A stretch of 64,000 bases of DNA from positions 1 to 64,000 of the forward strand of contig NZ_CAIY01000054.1 in NCBI RefSeq assembly GCF_000350105.1. The letters are read 5' to 3'. Positions 33,215 through 43,230 of the stretch are shown here, piece after piece. This stretch comes from Richelia intracellularis HH01. Lineage in GTDB: Bacteria; Cyanobacteriota; Cyanobacteriia; Cyanobacteriales; Nostocaceae. Both the position numbers and the translations under genes were made by a program. The notes beneath the pieces are model-generated. The model was not told the DNA's origin. It worked only from the letters and a program-made list of their open reading frames with translations, and ran no database searches. The first letter of the stretch is position 1; each line of letters opens with the position of its first letter.

Positions 33215-33235
33215 TATGCCCATAATTTTCACACT

Positions 33236-33745
33236 ATGACAGGAAAAAAGAATAATAGTAAAATCATCCCCAAAAATTTTCTTACCCAGCTCATATTTGG
33301 ATTATTTTTGTCAATTTTTTTGTTGTCTCTAGGTTTACAGGAAGCTTGGAGCTTTTTTCTAGGAATTACATCCGGTTTTATTTTTGGCTGGTTTACCAAT
33401 GTCTCCCAAAATAACCCTAGAAACCGAAATATACCTTCATCTGAGGGCATAGAGGCTGGGTTGAGGTACTGGCTATTCTTCATGCTGGGATTTCTCTTGA
33501 TTGGATATCAAGCACCAGCAGGTATTGTAATTGGTGGTATTGCTGGTGTTGCTGGTGGATGGATGACTACTTGGTGGAAAAGTAAAGGGGAAGCTAAAAG
33601 TGAACTATCCCCAAAGATTTCAGAAGTGGGAATAGAAGAAGCAATATCACCACATACACGCATGAATAGCAAAAAAATGCGAAAGGTTACTCGGCGTTAT
33701 CGTCTTACTCCAGGTTCAATCAATTGGAAGTTTTGGGAACGTTAA
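33236..33745 (+). CDS. Small membrane protein of unknown function
   Basis: This 169-residue protein has three or four hydrophobic segments (about 17-36, 38-52, 77-90 and 93-112, the last glycine-rich: GIVIGGIAGVAGGW). A basic, Ser-rich tail follows and ends NWKFWER. I do not recognise a family. The start ATG at 33236 is 21 nt after the kinase-fusion stop, which suggests a two-gene operon and possibly a related role at the membrane. No signal for termination was found after it. Confidence 0.65.
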   Translation: MTGKKNNSKIIPKNFLTQLIFGLFLSIFLLSLGLQEAWSFFLGITSGFIFGWFTNVSQNNPRNRNIPSSEGIEAGLRYWLFFMLGFLLIGYQAPAGIVIGGIAGVAGGWMTTWWKSKGEAKSELSPKISEVGIEEAISPHTRMNSKKMRKVTRRYRLTPGSINWKFWER

Positions 33746-34315
33746 GGACATAGAGGGGATTGATAGAAATGTATATGGTAGGAAAAATTAATTTAAACAT
33801 AATGATCTAACAGAAATGAGTGTTTGAAACACAAATATAAAAATTTGTAGAGTATTTGTAATATTTGAGGGATATTTTCTTGTTTGTGTTTTGTGTGTAG
33901 TTTGAGTGATTTAGTACTAAACTAAAGACTTCAGAAAATCTTATGATTCAATAGATTTACTTAGTAGCAGTGACTCAAGAAAATTTTCTTGTATGTTGTC
34001 ATAGTAATAAGGTAAAAATCATTTCAGATAATTGAATTAGTGGAAGAGTTATCATCCAGTAGTTTTTAGTAATATTTAACTAGTCCAAATTAAAGTTTTA
34101 GAATACTCAAAGTTAGTATATAAATTAACCATAACTTTCGAGAAATAAATTGATCTGGTTAGGATGACCATTCTTTTAGAAAAATTGAGTTAGGTACTGC
34201 AGAAAGAAAAATTAAGCATAAAACAAATTATATGAAAAATATCAGCTAGTATTGATAATTTGTAATTGATAATTAAGTCATTAATTTAATAGACTGATGT
34301 GATTAGTATATAGTT
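33746..34315. other. Convergent intergenic gap
   Basis: This space separates convergent genes (the membrane protein and the antiporter). It holds a minor hairpin GTGTTTGAAACAC at 33820-33832 and nothing else I can identify. Confidence 0.45.
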
Positions 34316-36448
34316 CTAAATCGTAGCTATAGAGCTGAAGCTAGAGGTAGTAAGTGCAAATAATTGTGATTCATAAGGTTCTCCCAACATGACAATAGAA
34401 CAAGTGAGTTGACTTGTTACTTGGTAAGTAACATCACTCACTGTTAAACCACTATTACTACTAGAATTATGGATAAATGGCAAAATAACAAGGTCGTATA
34501 ACCTGGCTGCTTGTAAAATTGCCTGAATTACATTTTCGTAAACAATAATTTGAATATCTGGTAAATTGGTATTAGCCAATTTGGATACAAGTGAGGAAAG
34601 CTGTGATCGCCTTAAAGAAATTGTGTCAGAACTGGTATGGCGTTTGCAAATATTAAGTACAGTTACTTGAGCTTGGTTTGTTTCTGCCAAAACTTGGGCA
34701 AATTTAACTGGGTATAAAGAATATGCTGGCAAGTTGCCCAATGGAACTAAGATACGTTGGATTTTCTGGGGAGATTCTACTAGACGTGTAACTGCCACAG
34801 GACAATGAGATGACCAGACGACACTGTCAACCACATTGCCAAATAAACGCGCTCGTAGACTAGTACGTTTACCCCAACCCATAAGTATTAAATTTGCTTT
34901 TCGTTCCTTGGCTGTACGACTAATCCCCTGAGCAAATGTATTGTCAATCCGCAGTAATGGCTCGGCTTTTACATCCAAAACCCTACTAAGGGCAATTGCC
35001 CTGCCTAAAATTTGTTCATTACGGCGTATAGAATTATCTAATCTCTGGGCATCCATATGTGCAGTTGCAGCGGTAACAGCTAAGGGTGCAATTTGGCCGT
35101 TAGTTTGTCTGGCTAATAAGGCAGCCATTTCTATTAAATATTGTTGGGTTTGAGGATTATGTATGGGAACAACAATTGTAAGAGAATTTATATTTGTCTT
35201 TGGAACTGTATAATCAGAAGCTATTAATCCGGAATCTGCAATCAGGGCAGGGTTCCATCCAATTGGTACTTGATTAGCAATCATTGGCCCAATTATACAA
35301 GTAAAAACTACTAAAATAATTAAACTATTAAATACATTAATATCTAACAAACCAGACCGATATCCAACTAAAGTTGCTGATAATGTTACTCCTACTTTAG
35401 GTATACTCAGAGACCATATAATTAACATTTCTTGCCATTTGTACCGATAGAGTAATTTTGCTACTAATGCAGCAATTAATTTACCGATAATTAAGCCCAA
35501 AATCACAGATATGGTAAACCATAAAATACTTAAACTTTCAGTGAAGCTGGCAACATTAATTAGCATACCTAGCTTAATGAAAAAAATAGGTATAAACAGA
35601 GCACTTCCTATAAAAGTAATCTTATTTTTAACTGGTCCGCTACCAATGACATTATGTACAGTTAAACCAGCCAAAAATACTCCTACAATAATTTCTATAC
35701 CTATAATTTGAGCTCCAACCCCAGCCAGAAATACTGTCCAAAGTATAAATAAGAAATGATTGACTTCATCTTCTCCAAAACGACGGAAAAATTCTTTACC
35801 TAAACGCTCTAATCCAAAAAAGATTACTAGACAGTAAATCAATAAATTATTAATTAGAATTATAAATTGCCAAAATTGTAATTCTTTCTCATGCGTAGCA
35901 ACACAAAATGCTAATAACAGAACTGCACCAATGTTAGTAAAAACGGTAGCTCCCGCGGTTACATAAACAAATTCGTTTCGAGAAATACCCCAATAGTTGA
36001 TAATTGGATACGCCAAAAATGTATGAGAAGAAAGCAAAGAACCAATTAATACTGCTTGGTTCCAATTTAAGCCGAAAGGCAATGCAATTATTACCCCTAA
36101 TATTAATGGGACTGAAAAAGTCAAACTCCCAAATCCCAACAGCTGATTTCTATAATTACGAAATAGTTTTATTTCAGTTTCTAATCCGGCAACAAACATC
36201 AGATAAAATAACCCTATCTCGGAAAGTAGATCCACCACTGATGATTGTATAGGCAATAGTTTACTGCTAAACTGCCCCAAAAAGACTCCTACCAAAACTA
36301 AACCTACTAAACCGGGAAGTTTTAATTTTTTAAGTAAAATAGGTATAACTAAAATTATAAGCAATACAATCACAAGAGGGAAAAATGGTTCGTTCCCAGA
36401 CCTGGAGAAATTAGACTGCGGAGTCGGAACTTGCAACTTCAAATCCAT
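34316..36448 (-). CDS. CPA2-type cation/proton antiporter with universal-stress-protein tail
   Basis: The product (about 710 residues from the ATG at 36448) has a transport domain of about 12 hydrophobic helices (residues about 20-390). Its early part contains LPGLVGLVLVGVFLG, as in Kef/NapA-type Na+(K+)/H+ exchangers. Two universal-stress-protein-like cytoplasmic domains follow (about 420-550 and 565-690), with LILMGWGKRTSLR and SVVWSSHCPVAVTR typical of USP nucleotide-binding folds. It should exchange Na+ or K+ for protons with stress or nucleotide control. The open frame extends to 36610, but the upstream residues look like non-coding translation; the start is not certain. Confidence 0.86.
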   Translation of the reverse strand: MDLKLQVPTPQSNFSRSGNEPFFPLVIVLLIILVIPILLKKLKLPGLVGLVLVGVFLGQFSSKLLPIQSSVVDLLSEIGLFYLMFVAGLETEIKLFRNYRNQLLGFGSLTFSVPLILGVIIALPFGLNWNQAVLIGSLLSSHTFLAYPIINYWGISRNEFVYVTAGATVFTNIGAVLLLAFCVATHEKELQFWQFIILINNLLIYCLVIFFGLERLGKEFFRRFGEDEVNHFLFILWTVFLAGVGAQIIGIEIIVGVFLAGLTVHNVIGSGPVKNKITFIGSALFIPIFFIKLGMLINVASFTESLSILWFTISVILGLIIGKLIAALVAKLLYRYKWQEMLIIWSLSIPKVGVTLSATLVGYRSGLLDINVFNSLIILVVFTCIIGPMIANQVPIGWNPALIADSGLIASDYTVPKTNINSLTIVVPIHNPQTQQYLIEMAALLARQTNGQIAPLAVTAATAHMDAQRLDNSIRRNEQILGRAIALSRVLDVKAEPLLRIDNTFAQGISRTAKERKANLILMGWGKRTSLRARLFGNVVDSVVWSSHCPVAVTRLVESPQKIQRILVPLGNLPAYSLYPVKFAQVLAETNQAQVTVLNICKRHTSSDTISLRRSQLSSLVSKLANTNLPDIQIIVYENVIQAILQAARLYDLVILPFIHNSSSNSGLTVSDVTYQVTSQLTCSIVMLGEPYESQLFALTTSSFSSIATI

Positions 36449-36956
36449 TGCATTGTTTGGATGAATAGAAGCAATGGTATGTTTGGCTGAATTAAATGCC
36501 CATGTAGCAAAATTACCATGTGATGTTATTTTATGCAAGCAAGAGCAAGCCATTCTAAGGTAGGTATTAGAATCTTCCGTGTCTATGAAGTCGATGAAAA
36601 GGCAATTCACCCATTATATATAGCAAGCAGATTGCACCCCTTAAACATTACAGATAAAAGGTTAAAGATGAAAAGCTTAAGCCTCCAAGGTCAATGATAA
36701 AGTTTGACTGGAATAGAACAGATTGATTTGCTTTAAGAAAAGCCGAGAGGAATTGAGAGTAACTTAAAGTTTGCTATTGGCCATTTTGTAAATATTGTTA
36801 CTATATGACCATATAGTAACAATATTTCTTATGATCCAATCCTATATGACCATAATAATCATTCAAACTCATTCGGAAACTACAACACCTTCGGCTATAC
36901 TATCCAAATTGTTTACCTATACTGTAATGGTTTTTCATAGCCAGTAAATAAAGAGT
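36449..36956. other. Intergenic gap antiporter-HAS barrel
   Basis: No gene is seen between the antiporter start and the HAS-barrel stop. An 18-bp hairpin lies at 36790-36827. The first 160 nt are open in the antiporter frame and could belong to a longer N-terminus. Confidence 0.45.
36790..36827. terminator. 18-bp perfect hairpin downstream of HAS-barrel gene
   Basis: Arms 36790-36807 and 36810-36827 are exact reverse complements with a 2-nt centre, so the real loop is larger. It is 130 nt past the stop of the minus-strand HAS-barrel gene. A partial copy of the core (CCTATATGACCATA) recurs at about 36842-36855. Confidence 0.45.
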
Positions 36957-37616
36957 TTATGGGTGGATTTGACTTAAGATGAATCGCAAGCGATCATAAT
37001 CGTCCTTGAGTAGTACACTTAAAGCTCTTCCAGCCTGAACCAACCATTCTTGTTCCGCCTTACGTAATTGATAAATATTACGAACTACTGCTGCGGTTAG
37101 AGATTCCACAGGAGCCCCAACTACAGCAAGTAGCGTACATAAAAAATCTAACTCTTCCGTAAACCGGATAATTTCTTCTGGCCTGCATTTATAAACTGCT
37201 TGGTGAATTTGTGGTGGTCGCGGCGGCAAATACTGATATATATTACTACCAGATGATACGCCAGTTGCTGATATTCGTTCAAAACCAACTATAGCTGCTC
37301 TAAATTCGGTTTTGAGCATGGCAAATATTTGAGGTTGTTCTTCCCGCAATTCCTGCAAAGACAATCCCAAAGCAACCGGTCGATGTACGTTATCTATAGG
37401 CATAGTAGTTACACTGTAAACTACTGCATAGACCAAATTGCCTGATTCCTCATCCACAGAGCACACCCAGCTCCCAAAAGGGGGCATATTTGGAAAGTTC
37501 AAATCATTTGGTTCTAAACACTGAGCAAGAAATACCGTACTTGTGGTCTCAATAACTTCCGCAAAATGATTTGGATTGCGATTGTTCTTAGTAAATTGTG
37601 GTAAAGGAAAACGCAT
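36957..37616 (-). CDS. HAS-barrel domain protein
   Basis: The 219-residue protein resembles the cyanobacterial HAS-barrel family (the beta-barrel first seen in HerA and ATP synthase). Its N-terminal half contains the barrel-like segment FAEVIETTSTVFLAQC and PPFGSWVCS. The C-terminal half is helical (EEIIRFTEELDFLCTLLAV and later) and ends with a conserved-looking LRFILSQIHP. HAS barrels cap ring ATPases or mediate assembly, but no role is known for this stand-alone form. The ATG at 37616 is preferred to an in-frame TTG six nt upstream. It lies 48 nt downstream of ndhS on the same strand, suggesting one transcript. Confidence 0.75.
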   Translation of the reverse strand: MRFPLPQFTKNNRNPNHFAEVIETTSTVFLAQCLEPNDLNFPNMPPFGSWVCSVDEESGNLVYAVVYSVTTMPIDNVHRPVALGLSLQELREEQPQIFAMLKTEFRAAIVGFERISATGVSSGSNIYQYLPPRPPQIHQAVYKCRPEEIIRFTEELDFLCTLLAVVGAPVESLTAAVVRNIYQLRKAEQEWLVQAGRALSVLLKDDYDRLRFILSQIHP

Positions 37617-37664
37617 GAGCAAACAGATAGGGAAGACTTATTCCAAAACCTAAAATCAGATGAG

Positions 37665-37835
37665 TTAATTTACTACTTCTAGCTCAGACAGTCTGAATGT
37701 AATTAATTTATCCCAGTTACCACTTTCAAATAATACTGCTATTTTTCCATCACTTATCCTCTGTACAATTCCTTGATAACGATAGTAAGTATCAGCAGGA
37801 TTTTTGACGCGAACAGTTGTTCCAGGCAAAATCAT
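37665..37835 (-). CDS. ndhS: NAD(P)H dehydrogenase-like complex subunit S
   Basis: The 56-residue protein has the SH3-like fold sequence of NdhS ([34 protein letters not shown]). NdhS sits near the ferredoxin-docking side of the cyanobacterial NDH-1 complex and helps ferredoxin-driven cyclic electron flow. The ATG at 37835 ([10 protein letters not shown]) gives the usual start; a second in-frame ATG lies 12 nt upstream. The HAS-barrel gene follows after 48 nt. The identification rests on pattern memory, and length is at the short end of the family. Confidence 0.85.
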   Translation of the reverse strand: MILPGTTVRVKNPADTYYRYQGIVQRISDGKIAVLFESGNWDKLITFRLSELEVVN

Positions 37836-37847
37836 GATGTGTGTCAC

Positions 37848-38443
37848 CTAATTATATTGTCTGTCTATAGCTTAATACTTGCATTGAATAATTTGTGATT
37901 GACTACAAAATAGTCTAGATATTCTGACATATATCCTTAAGAAAAATAAGTTTAAATTATGATGTTCCTATAAGGGTATGCCCTAAGACACAGGGCTATC
38001 ACCAAGTAAGTCTCTACAAAAATTTATCCTCGGCCATAATGTAAGCAGTTTTATATATTCCATTGCAAAATGGAGTTAAGGTTTCAAACCTAGACATCAA
38101 AATTCATATGGTATTTAGCATGTTTAAGAGCTGCTTGACTGCTTCTATATTTCTGCTTAGTTCAAATGAGCACAATCAATTTGTAGTAATTACTCAAAAT
38201 AATTTTTCTGTAGTGTATATTCGTATGATATTTATACTTAATATTTTTTTGTATAATTGATTCGATGTGATGATTAATTATCAATTGATTTTTGGTTGTG
38301 TTCAACTATCTAAAGATTAGTTAAGTTTTAGGAAATACCCTAAGACTTATTAAGGAATGATGTCTTTTTTAGTTAGGTTATAGTAGTAAGGTATTTAGTT
38401 ATTAGGATATCCATCAGGAAAAAGACTATTAGCTAATCCAAAA
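37848..38443. other. Intergenic gap ndhS-rodA
   Basis: No gene is convincing; the 65-codon plus-strand frame at 38063-38260 is a chance frame with no motif. The ndhS promoter must lie at the left end. Confidence 0.45.
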
Positions 38444-39721
38444 TTAATAATACTTGCATTGGTTACGGAAATTAGCTACTGATTCCACTAAGCCAATACC
38501 GATGAAATTAGTCAGCATAGCAGAGCGCCCATAAGTCATCCAAGGTAGGGGAATACCTGCTACAGGGACTAGGCCAATGGTCATACCAATATTCACCACT
38601 GTTTGAAACAATATCATAGACAATACACCTGCAGCCAACAAAGAACCACAATTATCGCTAGCTGTCTGGGCAATATGTAATATTCGCAAACAAATTAGAC
38701 AAAAAATAGATATAGTAATTACACAACCAATAAAACCTAATTGTTCTCCTACCGCTGAAAAGATAAAATCCGTATGCTGCTCTGGAACAAAACCAAGCTG
38801 GGTCATTGGCCCTTGATTTAAACCCCAACCCCATAACTGACCTGAGCCTATAGCAATTTTTGATTGAACCTGGTGGTAACCAGATGCCAAAGTATCTTGT
38901 TCTGGATTCAGAAATACTGTTAATCGGGTTTTCTGATAAGGTTTTAATATATTATTCCAGGCAAATGCTCCCAATTCTCCTCCAAAGAGATTTAGGGATA
39001 TTCCTCCCAATGCACTAATACCAAATCGTTGCCAGGGGAGGTAAAGCCATGCTAACACCCCCATGAATATAGACCAAATAATCCATCCTGGCTTAAATAA
39101 GTTATCCAAAATAGCAGCTATTATAGGGGAAATTAATAATAACAGCCAACATGGGTTAGCATTTGCCCAATACAACATTCCCAATACAATAGCCCCAAAG
39201 ACTAAAGAAGTTGCCAAATCTGGTTGACGAAATACCAACAACCAAGGTAATCCAGTGAAAGCTAAAACTTTAAATACATGTTTGAGCTTGTTAGCTGTAT
39301 GTTTTTGCAGCAATGCGGCAATGGTAAGAATTATTCCTATTTTGGCAAATTCAGAAGGCTGAAAATAAAAGCCAAAGATGTTTATCCACCGTTGTGCTCC
39401 CTTAACACTCATACCAGTCACAAGTACAGCAATCAAACTAAGATTAGTAATTGTGTAAATTAACCAATGGAATTTAAACCAATTTTGATAGGGGACACGG
39501 GCAAGTATTACTGCGAAAAATATTCCAACACCACCTGTAATCCAGTGCCACAAACAATCATCCACGACTTTATTGGGTTGAGTGCTCCGGATCATAATCC
39601 CCCCAAAAATAGTCACAGCAACTGTCAGAAAAAGCAAAGGCAAGTCCATCTGTTGCCATGGTTTAAAAATATACTGCAGTATAAAATTTGGAGGGGAAGA
39701 GCGAGATTTTTTTTGCAACAT
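38444..39721 (-). CDS. rodA: Rod shape-determining protein RodA (SEDS glycosyltransferase)
   Basis: RodA polymerises peptidoglycan glycan strands from lipid II during lateral wall growth, with a class B PBP. The 425-residue protein has about ten membrane helices. The SEDS hallmarks are present: QPSEFAKIG in the first half, the loop GYHQVQSKIAIGSGQLWG, and LGFVPEQHTDFIF containing the catalytic-type aspartate. The C-terminal GIPLPWMTYG is also typical. ATG at 39721 is a clean start. It lies 86 nt downstream of mrp on the same strand. No mreBCD genes are adjacent. Confidence 0.95.
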   Translation of the reverse strand: MLQKKSRSSPPNFILQYIFKPWQQMDLPLLFLTVAVTIFGGIMIRSTQPNKVVDDCLWHWITGGVGIFFAVILARVPYQNWFKFHWLIYTITNLSLIAVLVTGMSVKGAQRWINIFGFYFQPSEFAKIGIILTIAALLQKHTANKLKHVFKVLAFTGLPWLLVFRQPDLATSLVFGAIVLGMLYWANANPCWLLLLISPIIAAILDNLFKPGWIIWSIFMGVLAWLYLPWQRFGISALGGISLNLFGGELGAFAWNNILKPYQKTRLTVFLNPEQDTLASGYHQVQSKIAIGSGQLWGWGLNQGPMTQLGFVPEQHTDFIFSAVGEQLGFIGCVITISIFCLICLRILHIAQTASDNCGSLLAAGVLSMILFQTVVNIGMTIGLVPVAGIPLPWMTYGRSAMLTNFIGIGLVESVANFRNQCKYY

Positions 39722-39807
39722 GGTAACTTATGGGCTTGAGTGGGGATTACTGCTTTACTCTTGCCATCTATTCATCACCCCTGAAAGAGACATGGATTAT
39801 TTTATGA

Positions 39808-40872
39808 TCAAGCAGCAACAGATACCTTACCTGCAATAATTAGGGCAATATCTTTTAACGCTTTAGCACTAGGGGAATCAGGCTCACCGACTACAATTGG
39901 TACACCATTGTCACTACCCAATCGGGTAGATATTTCTAGGGGTATGCATCCCAATAATGGTACCCCCAATTCTGTAGCCGTCCTTTCTCCACCCCCAGAA
40001 CCAAAGATGTCATAATGTTTCTCTGGCATATCAGGGGGAATAAAGTAACTCATATTTTCCACAATTCCCAGCACATTGATGTTCATCTGCTTGAACATAT
40101 GCAGGCCCCTACGGGAGTCCAGTAATGCTACAGGTTGAGGCGTAGTTACAATCACTGCTCCTGCAATAGGTACAGCCTGGCTTAATGTTAACTGGGTATC
40201 CCCAGTACCAGGAGGCATATCCACAATTAAATAATCTAATTCACCCCAAAGTACTTGGTATAGGAATTGACGAACTATACCATTTAACATTGGACCACGC
40301 CAGATAACTGGCTGATCGCGATCAATTAAAAATCCCATGGATACTAATTTTACTCCATGGTTAAAGGCTGGTTCTAGGGCATCTCCTTTATCTGTATTAT
40401 CTACGTAAATTTGAGTATCTGCCAAACCTAACATTGTGGGGTCATTAGGACCATAAATGTCCGCATCTAATAAGCCAACCTTCGCTCCAGTTTGTGCTAG
40501 GGCAACTGCTACATTTACTGCCACTGTGCTTTTCCCAACCCCACCCTTACCACTAGAAATAGCAATAATATTCTTGATACCTTTAATCCCAGTTCTATCT
40601 GGTAGACTTTTCCGCTGGGGAGTTTCTGAAGTTACTTCTACTACAACATCAGTGACTCCTGGTAACGTTTCCACTATTTTTTGGCAATCCTCAATAATCA
40701 ATTCCCTTAATGGGTAAGCATTTGTTGTCAGTAACAAGGTAAAGCTGACTAGCCCATCACAAATTTTTATGTTGCGAACCATGTTCATATCCACCAGATT
40801 TTTTTCGAGTTCTGGATATTTGAGAGTTCGCAATACTTCCAATACTGATTGGGAATTCAAGGCATTATACAT
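39808..40872 (-). CDS. apbC: Mrp/ApbC family Fe-S cluster carrier P-loop ATPase
   Basis: This 354-residue protein has an N-terminal MIP18/DUF59 domain (about 1-85) and a C-terminal deviant Walker A ATPase (SGKGGVGKST at about 106-115; DADIYGPNDPT follows). Such proteins carry and transfer Fe-S clusters. The CxxC pair that holds the cluster in many Mrp proteins is not present near NMSYFIPPD, where E. coli Mrp has it; that absence seems usual in cyanobacterial members, so a lost activity should not be assumed. It precedes rodA by 86 nt on the same strand. Confidence 0.92.
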   Translation of the reverse strand: MYNALNSQSVLEVLRTLKYPELEKNLVDMNMVRNIKICDGLVSFTLLLTTNAYPLRELIIEDCQKIVETLPGVTDVVVEVTSETPQRKSLPDRTGIKGIKNIIAISSGKGGVGKSTVAVNVAVALAQTGAKVGLLDADIYGPNDPTMLGLADTQIYVDNTDKGDALEPAFNHGVKLVSMGFLIDRDQPVIWRGPMLNGIVRQFLYQVLWGELDYLIVDMPPGTGDTQLTLSQAVPIAGAVIVTTPQPVALLDSRRGLHMFKQMNINVLGIVENMSYFIPPDMPEKHYDIFGSGGGERTATELGVPLLGCIPLEISTRLGSDNGVPIVVGEPDSPSAKALKDIALIIAGKVSVAA

Positions 40873-42192
40873 AATCTTTTATCTTTACTGGCGTGGTAAA
40901 TTTTAACAGGTAACATTTGGCATTCATAAATCTTAACTATTTTGTTGATCAAATATAAAAAATGTTCAGTAGACAAATACTTTTGGATTAAACTACTACC
41001 TAATTATTAAAAATAAAAATAACCACCACCGATAGGTTCTTCCTTCCCAGCTAAGGTTTTGAGGGTTGTTGTTTCAAGCCTTTTTTATTAAGACCGAGCT
41101 TCCCCATCTGTATAGGGGTGGGAAAATGACCAAATCAATGGAGATAACCAGCCTTTGAGGATTATCGAATAGGACAAATAAGTCCCACAAAGATTTGACT
41201 CCGATTGGTATATTACTCTTTCCTCCATACCAGAAATTGCTAGTACTCGTATGCTTAGATAATTTCTTGTGATTTACTCTTTCCATAAAAAATGAATGGG
41301 ATGAGGAGACAGTCTTGTCACAGCTTGAAAAATTAGTCCCGCCTTAAGTACTAACTTACACATAACATTAGTACTTTTAAGTAATTAATGCCAAGAGACA
41401 TGAGCAATATCAATAAATTTTTGCCAAACTTCATCTGATAATGCAGAACTAGTTCTCCTATAGTATCGCACTAAAGAAGTACAAAACCGATATAGTATCG
41501 CAGGGGTTGGTGGTGGATGAATTTGGATAACCAAGCTTACACTTTTTTCATCCTCCTAGCTAGATAATAAATTACAGGGAAAAGGATAAAGATATCTGTG
41601 GAATAAGGATTTTTCTGTTTGGTTATAGACAAAACTTTGTCTGTGTAGATGTATTTTACATAGCTTCTTCCCAAATGACTAACTATAAAGCGTTTATAAC
41701 CTTAGAACTATTCCCCATCAATGACAAAAATCTAGTTAATGATAATCATCATATATTTTTCTACTATCAGCACTTGCTGTGAAGAAAAATAAATTTGTGG
41801 CTTTACTTTCTACCTGAACATAGTAGAAATGATATTACGGCAGTATACAGACATTAATCACACTCTATCGGGTGAGAATATGGATATATTTTTATTATTT
41901 TTTCACTTGTTAGGCAAGAATTCTATTATTATGTCACAATCTCTTGAATGATGATATCGGGGCTATTTTATACCCGAGTTCTTCACGCCTAAAAACTTGA
42001 AAAAGCCTAACAACTATACAATGCTATAGGTATTCAGGGAAAATAAATCTGTTCATGAAAATTAGTTTTATGAATGTTTTATTTTTTATCAGGGAAGTCT
42101 GCTGAGGTAATGTAAGTCTATTATCTAGTATTATTTACCCCCAATTTAAAATTAATTACTTTCTGAAAAGCTCTATTTGTTTTCTTGAAGTT
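40873..42192. other. 1.3-kb non-coding region with possible remnants
   Basis: No intact gene. A minus-strand frame at 41074-41286 encodes 70 residues (MERVNHKKLSKHTSTS) and is followed by a region reading KTLAGKEEPIGGGYFYF, which could be a transposon-type remnant, but I could not name it. A second worn stretch, about 41390-41560 on the minus strand, contains IHPPPTPAILYRFCTSLVRYY and SALSDEVWQKFIDIAHVSWH with stops. Neither family is recognised. Confidence 0.35.
41390..41560 (-). pseudogene. Unrecognised decayed coding fragment
   Basis: A minus-strand reading gives a protein-like stretch (IHPPPTPAILYRFCTSLVRY, then SDEVWQKFIDIAHVSW) that runs to a stop, whereas the nearby region is otherwise random. 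No start or longer frame exists. It may be the C-terminal end of a lost gene. Confidence 0.35.
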
Positions 42193-43230
42193 ATGTTGAA
42201 AAATCCTCAAACCCAAAATTATCCGGCAGAGCTATCTATAGAACACTTGGCACCGGTTAGTGCCAAAAACAGGGTTAGTAAGTTTATGCAAAGCCTACAA
42301 GATGAAATTACTAATGGCTTGAAAACATTAGATGGAGTGGGTCAGTTTCAGGAAGATAGTTGGAAGCGCCCAGAAGGTGGCGGTGGAAAATCCCGTGTGA
42401 TGAGGGAAGGTGCATTATTTGAGCAGGCTGGTGTTAACTTTTCTGAAGTTTGGGGTTCTCATTTACCACCCTCAATTTTAACCCAGCGTCCAGAAGCTAC
42501 AGGTGAAGGATTTTATGCCACAGGGATTTCTATGGTTATACATCCCCATAACCCTTATGTACCAACAGTACATCTAAACTATAGGTACTTTGAGGCTGGT
42601 TCTGTATGGTGGTTTGGAGGTGGTGCGGATTTGACTCCCTATTACCCATTTGCAGAAGACGCAATTCATTTTCATAAAACTTTTAAACATGCTTGTGATA
42701 AACACCATCCTTATTACTATCCAGTATTCAAACGTTGGTGTGATGAGTATTTTTACTTGAGACATCGTCAGGAAACTAGGGGTATTGGCGGGTTATTTTT
42801 TGACTATCAAGATGGCCGTCAACTGCCATTGTACCGCGGACCCCATTTAGAAGGGGAAGCAGCCAAATATAGCAATCAATTAGAGATATTAGAACCCCGT
42901 ACATGGGAGCAAATGTTTGCATTTATTAAAGATTGTGGCGGTTCTTTTTTACCAGCATATACTCCCATTGTCGAAAACCGATGCAAGAGTGAATATGGTG
43001 ACCAACAGCGGAATTTTCAGCTTTATCGTCGAGGAAGATATGTGGAATTTAATTTGGTATATGACAGGGGAACTATTTTCGGTCTACAAACCAATGGACG
43101 CACTGAATCCATTCTTATGTCTTTGCCTCCATTAGTACGTTGGGAATACTGCTATCAACCAGAACCAAATACTCACGAAGCAAAACTATACGAGACTTTC
43201 CTCAAACCGCAGGATTGGGTAAACTGGTAA
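42193..43230 (+). CDS. hemF: Oxygen-dependent coproporphyrinogen III oxidase
   Basis: HemF oxidatively decarboxylates coproporphyrinogen III to protoporphyrinogen IX in heme and chlorophyll synthesis, using O2. The 345-residue protein is full length. It contains GGGGKSRVM, the [18 protein letters not shown] histidine motif, [21 protein letters not shown] and the C-terminal LPPLVRWEY, all typical. The ATG at 42193 matches the family start. In a symbiont the O2-dependent enzyme implies access to oxygen at least part of the time; the anaerobic HemN could exist elsewhere. It stands alone, without nearby genes. Confidence 0.97.
   Translation: MLKNPQTQNYPAELSIEHLAPVSAKNRVSKFMQSLQDEITNGLKTLDGVGQFQEDSWKRPEGGGGKSRVMREGALFEQAGVNFSEVWGSHLPPSILTQRPEATGEGFYATGISMVIHPHNPYVPTVHLNYRYFEAGSVWWFGGGADLTPYYPFAEDAIHFHKTFKHACDKHHPYYYPVFKRWCDEYFYLRHRQETRGIGGLFFDYQDGRQLPLYRGPHLEGEAAKYSNQLEILEPRTWEQMFAFIKDCGGSFLPAYTPIVENRCKSEYGDQQRNFQLYRRGRYVEFNLVYDRGTIFGLQTNGRTESILMSLPPLVRWEYCYQPEPNTHEAKLYETFLKPQDWVNW

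Noticed and set aside
38063-38260. Plus-strand 65-codon frame between ndhS and rodA
   Set aside because: It has low-complexity hydrophobic composition with no conserved motif and no initiation signal.
40313-40326. TGATCGCGATCA in mrp as a HIP1 copy
   Set aside because: It is a GATC-rich palindrome but lacks the exact GCGATCGC octamer.
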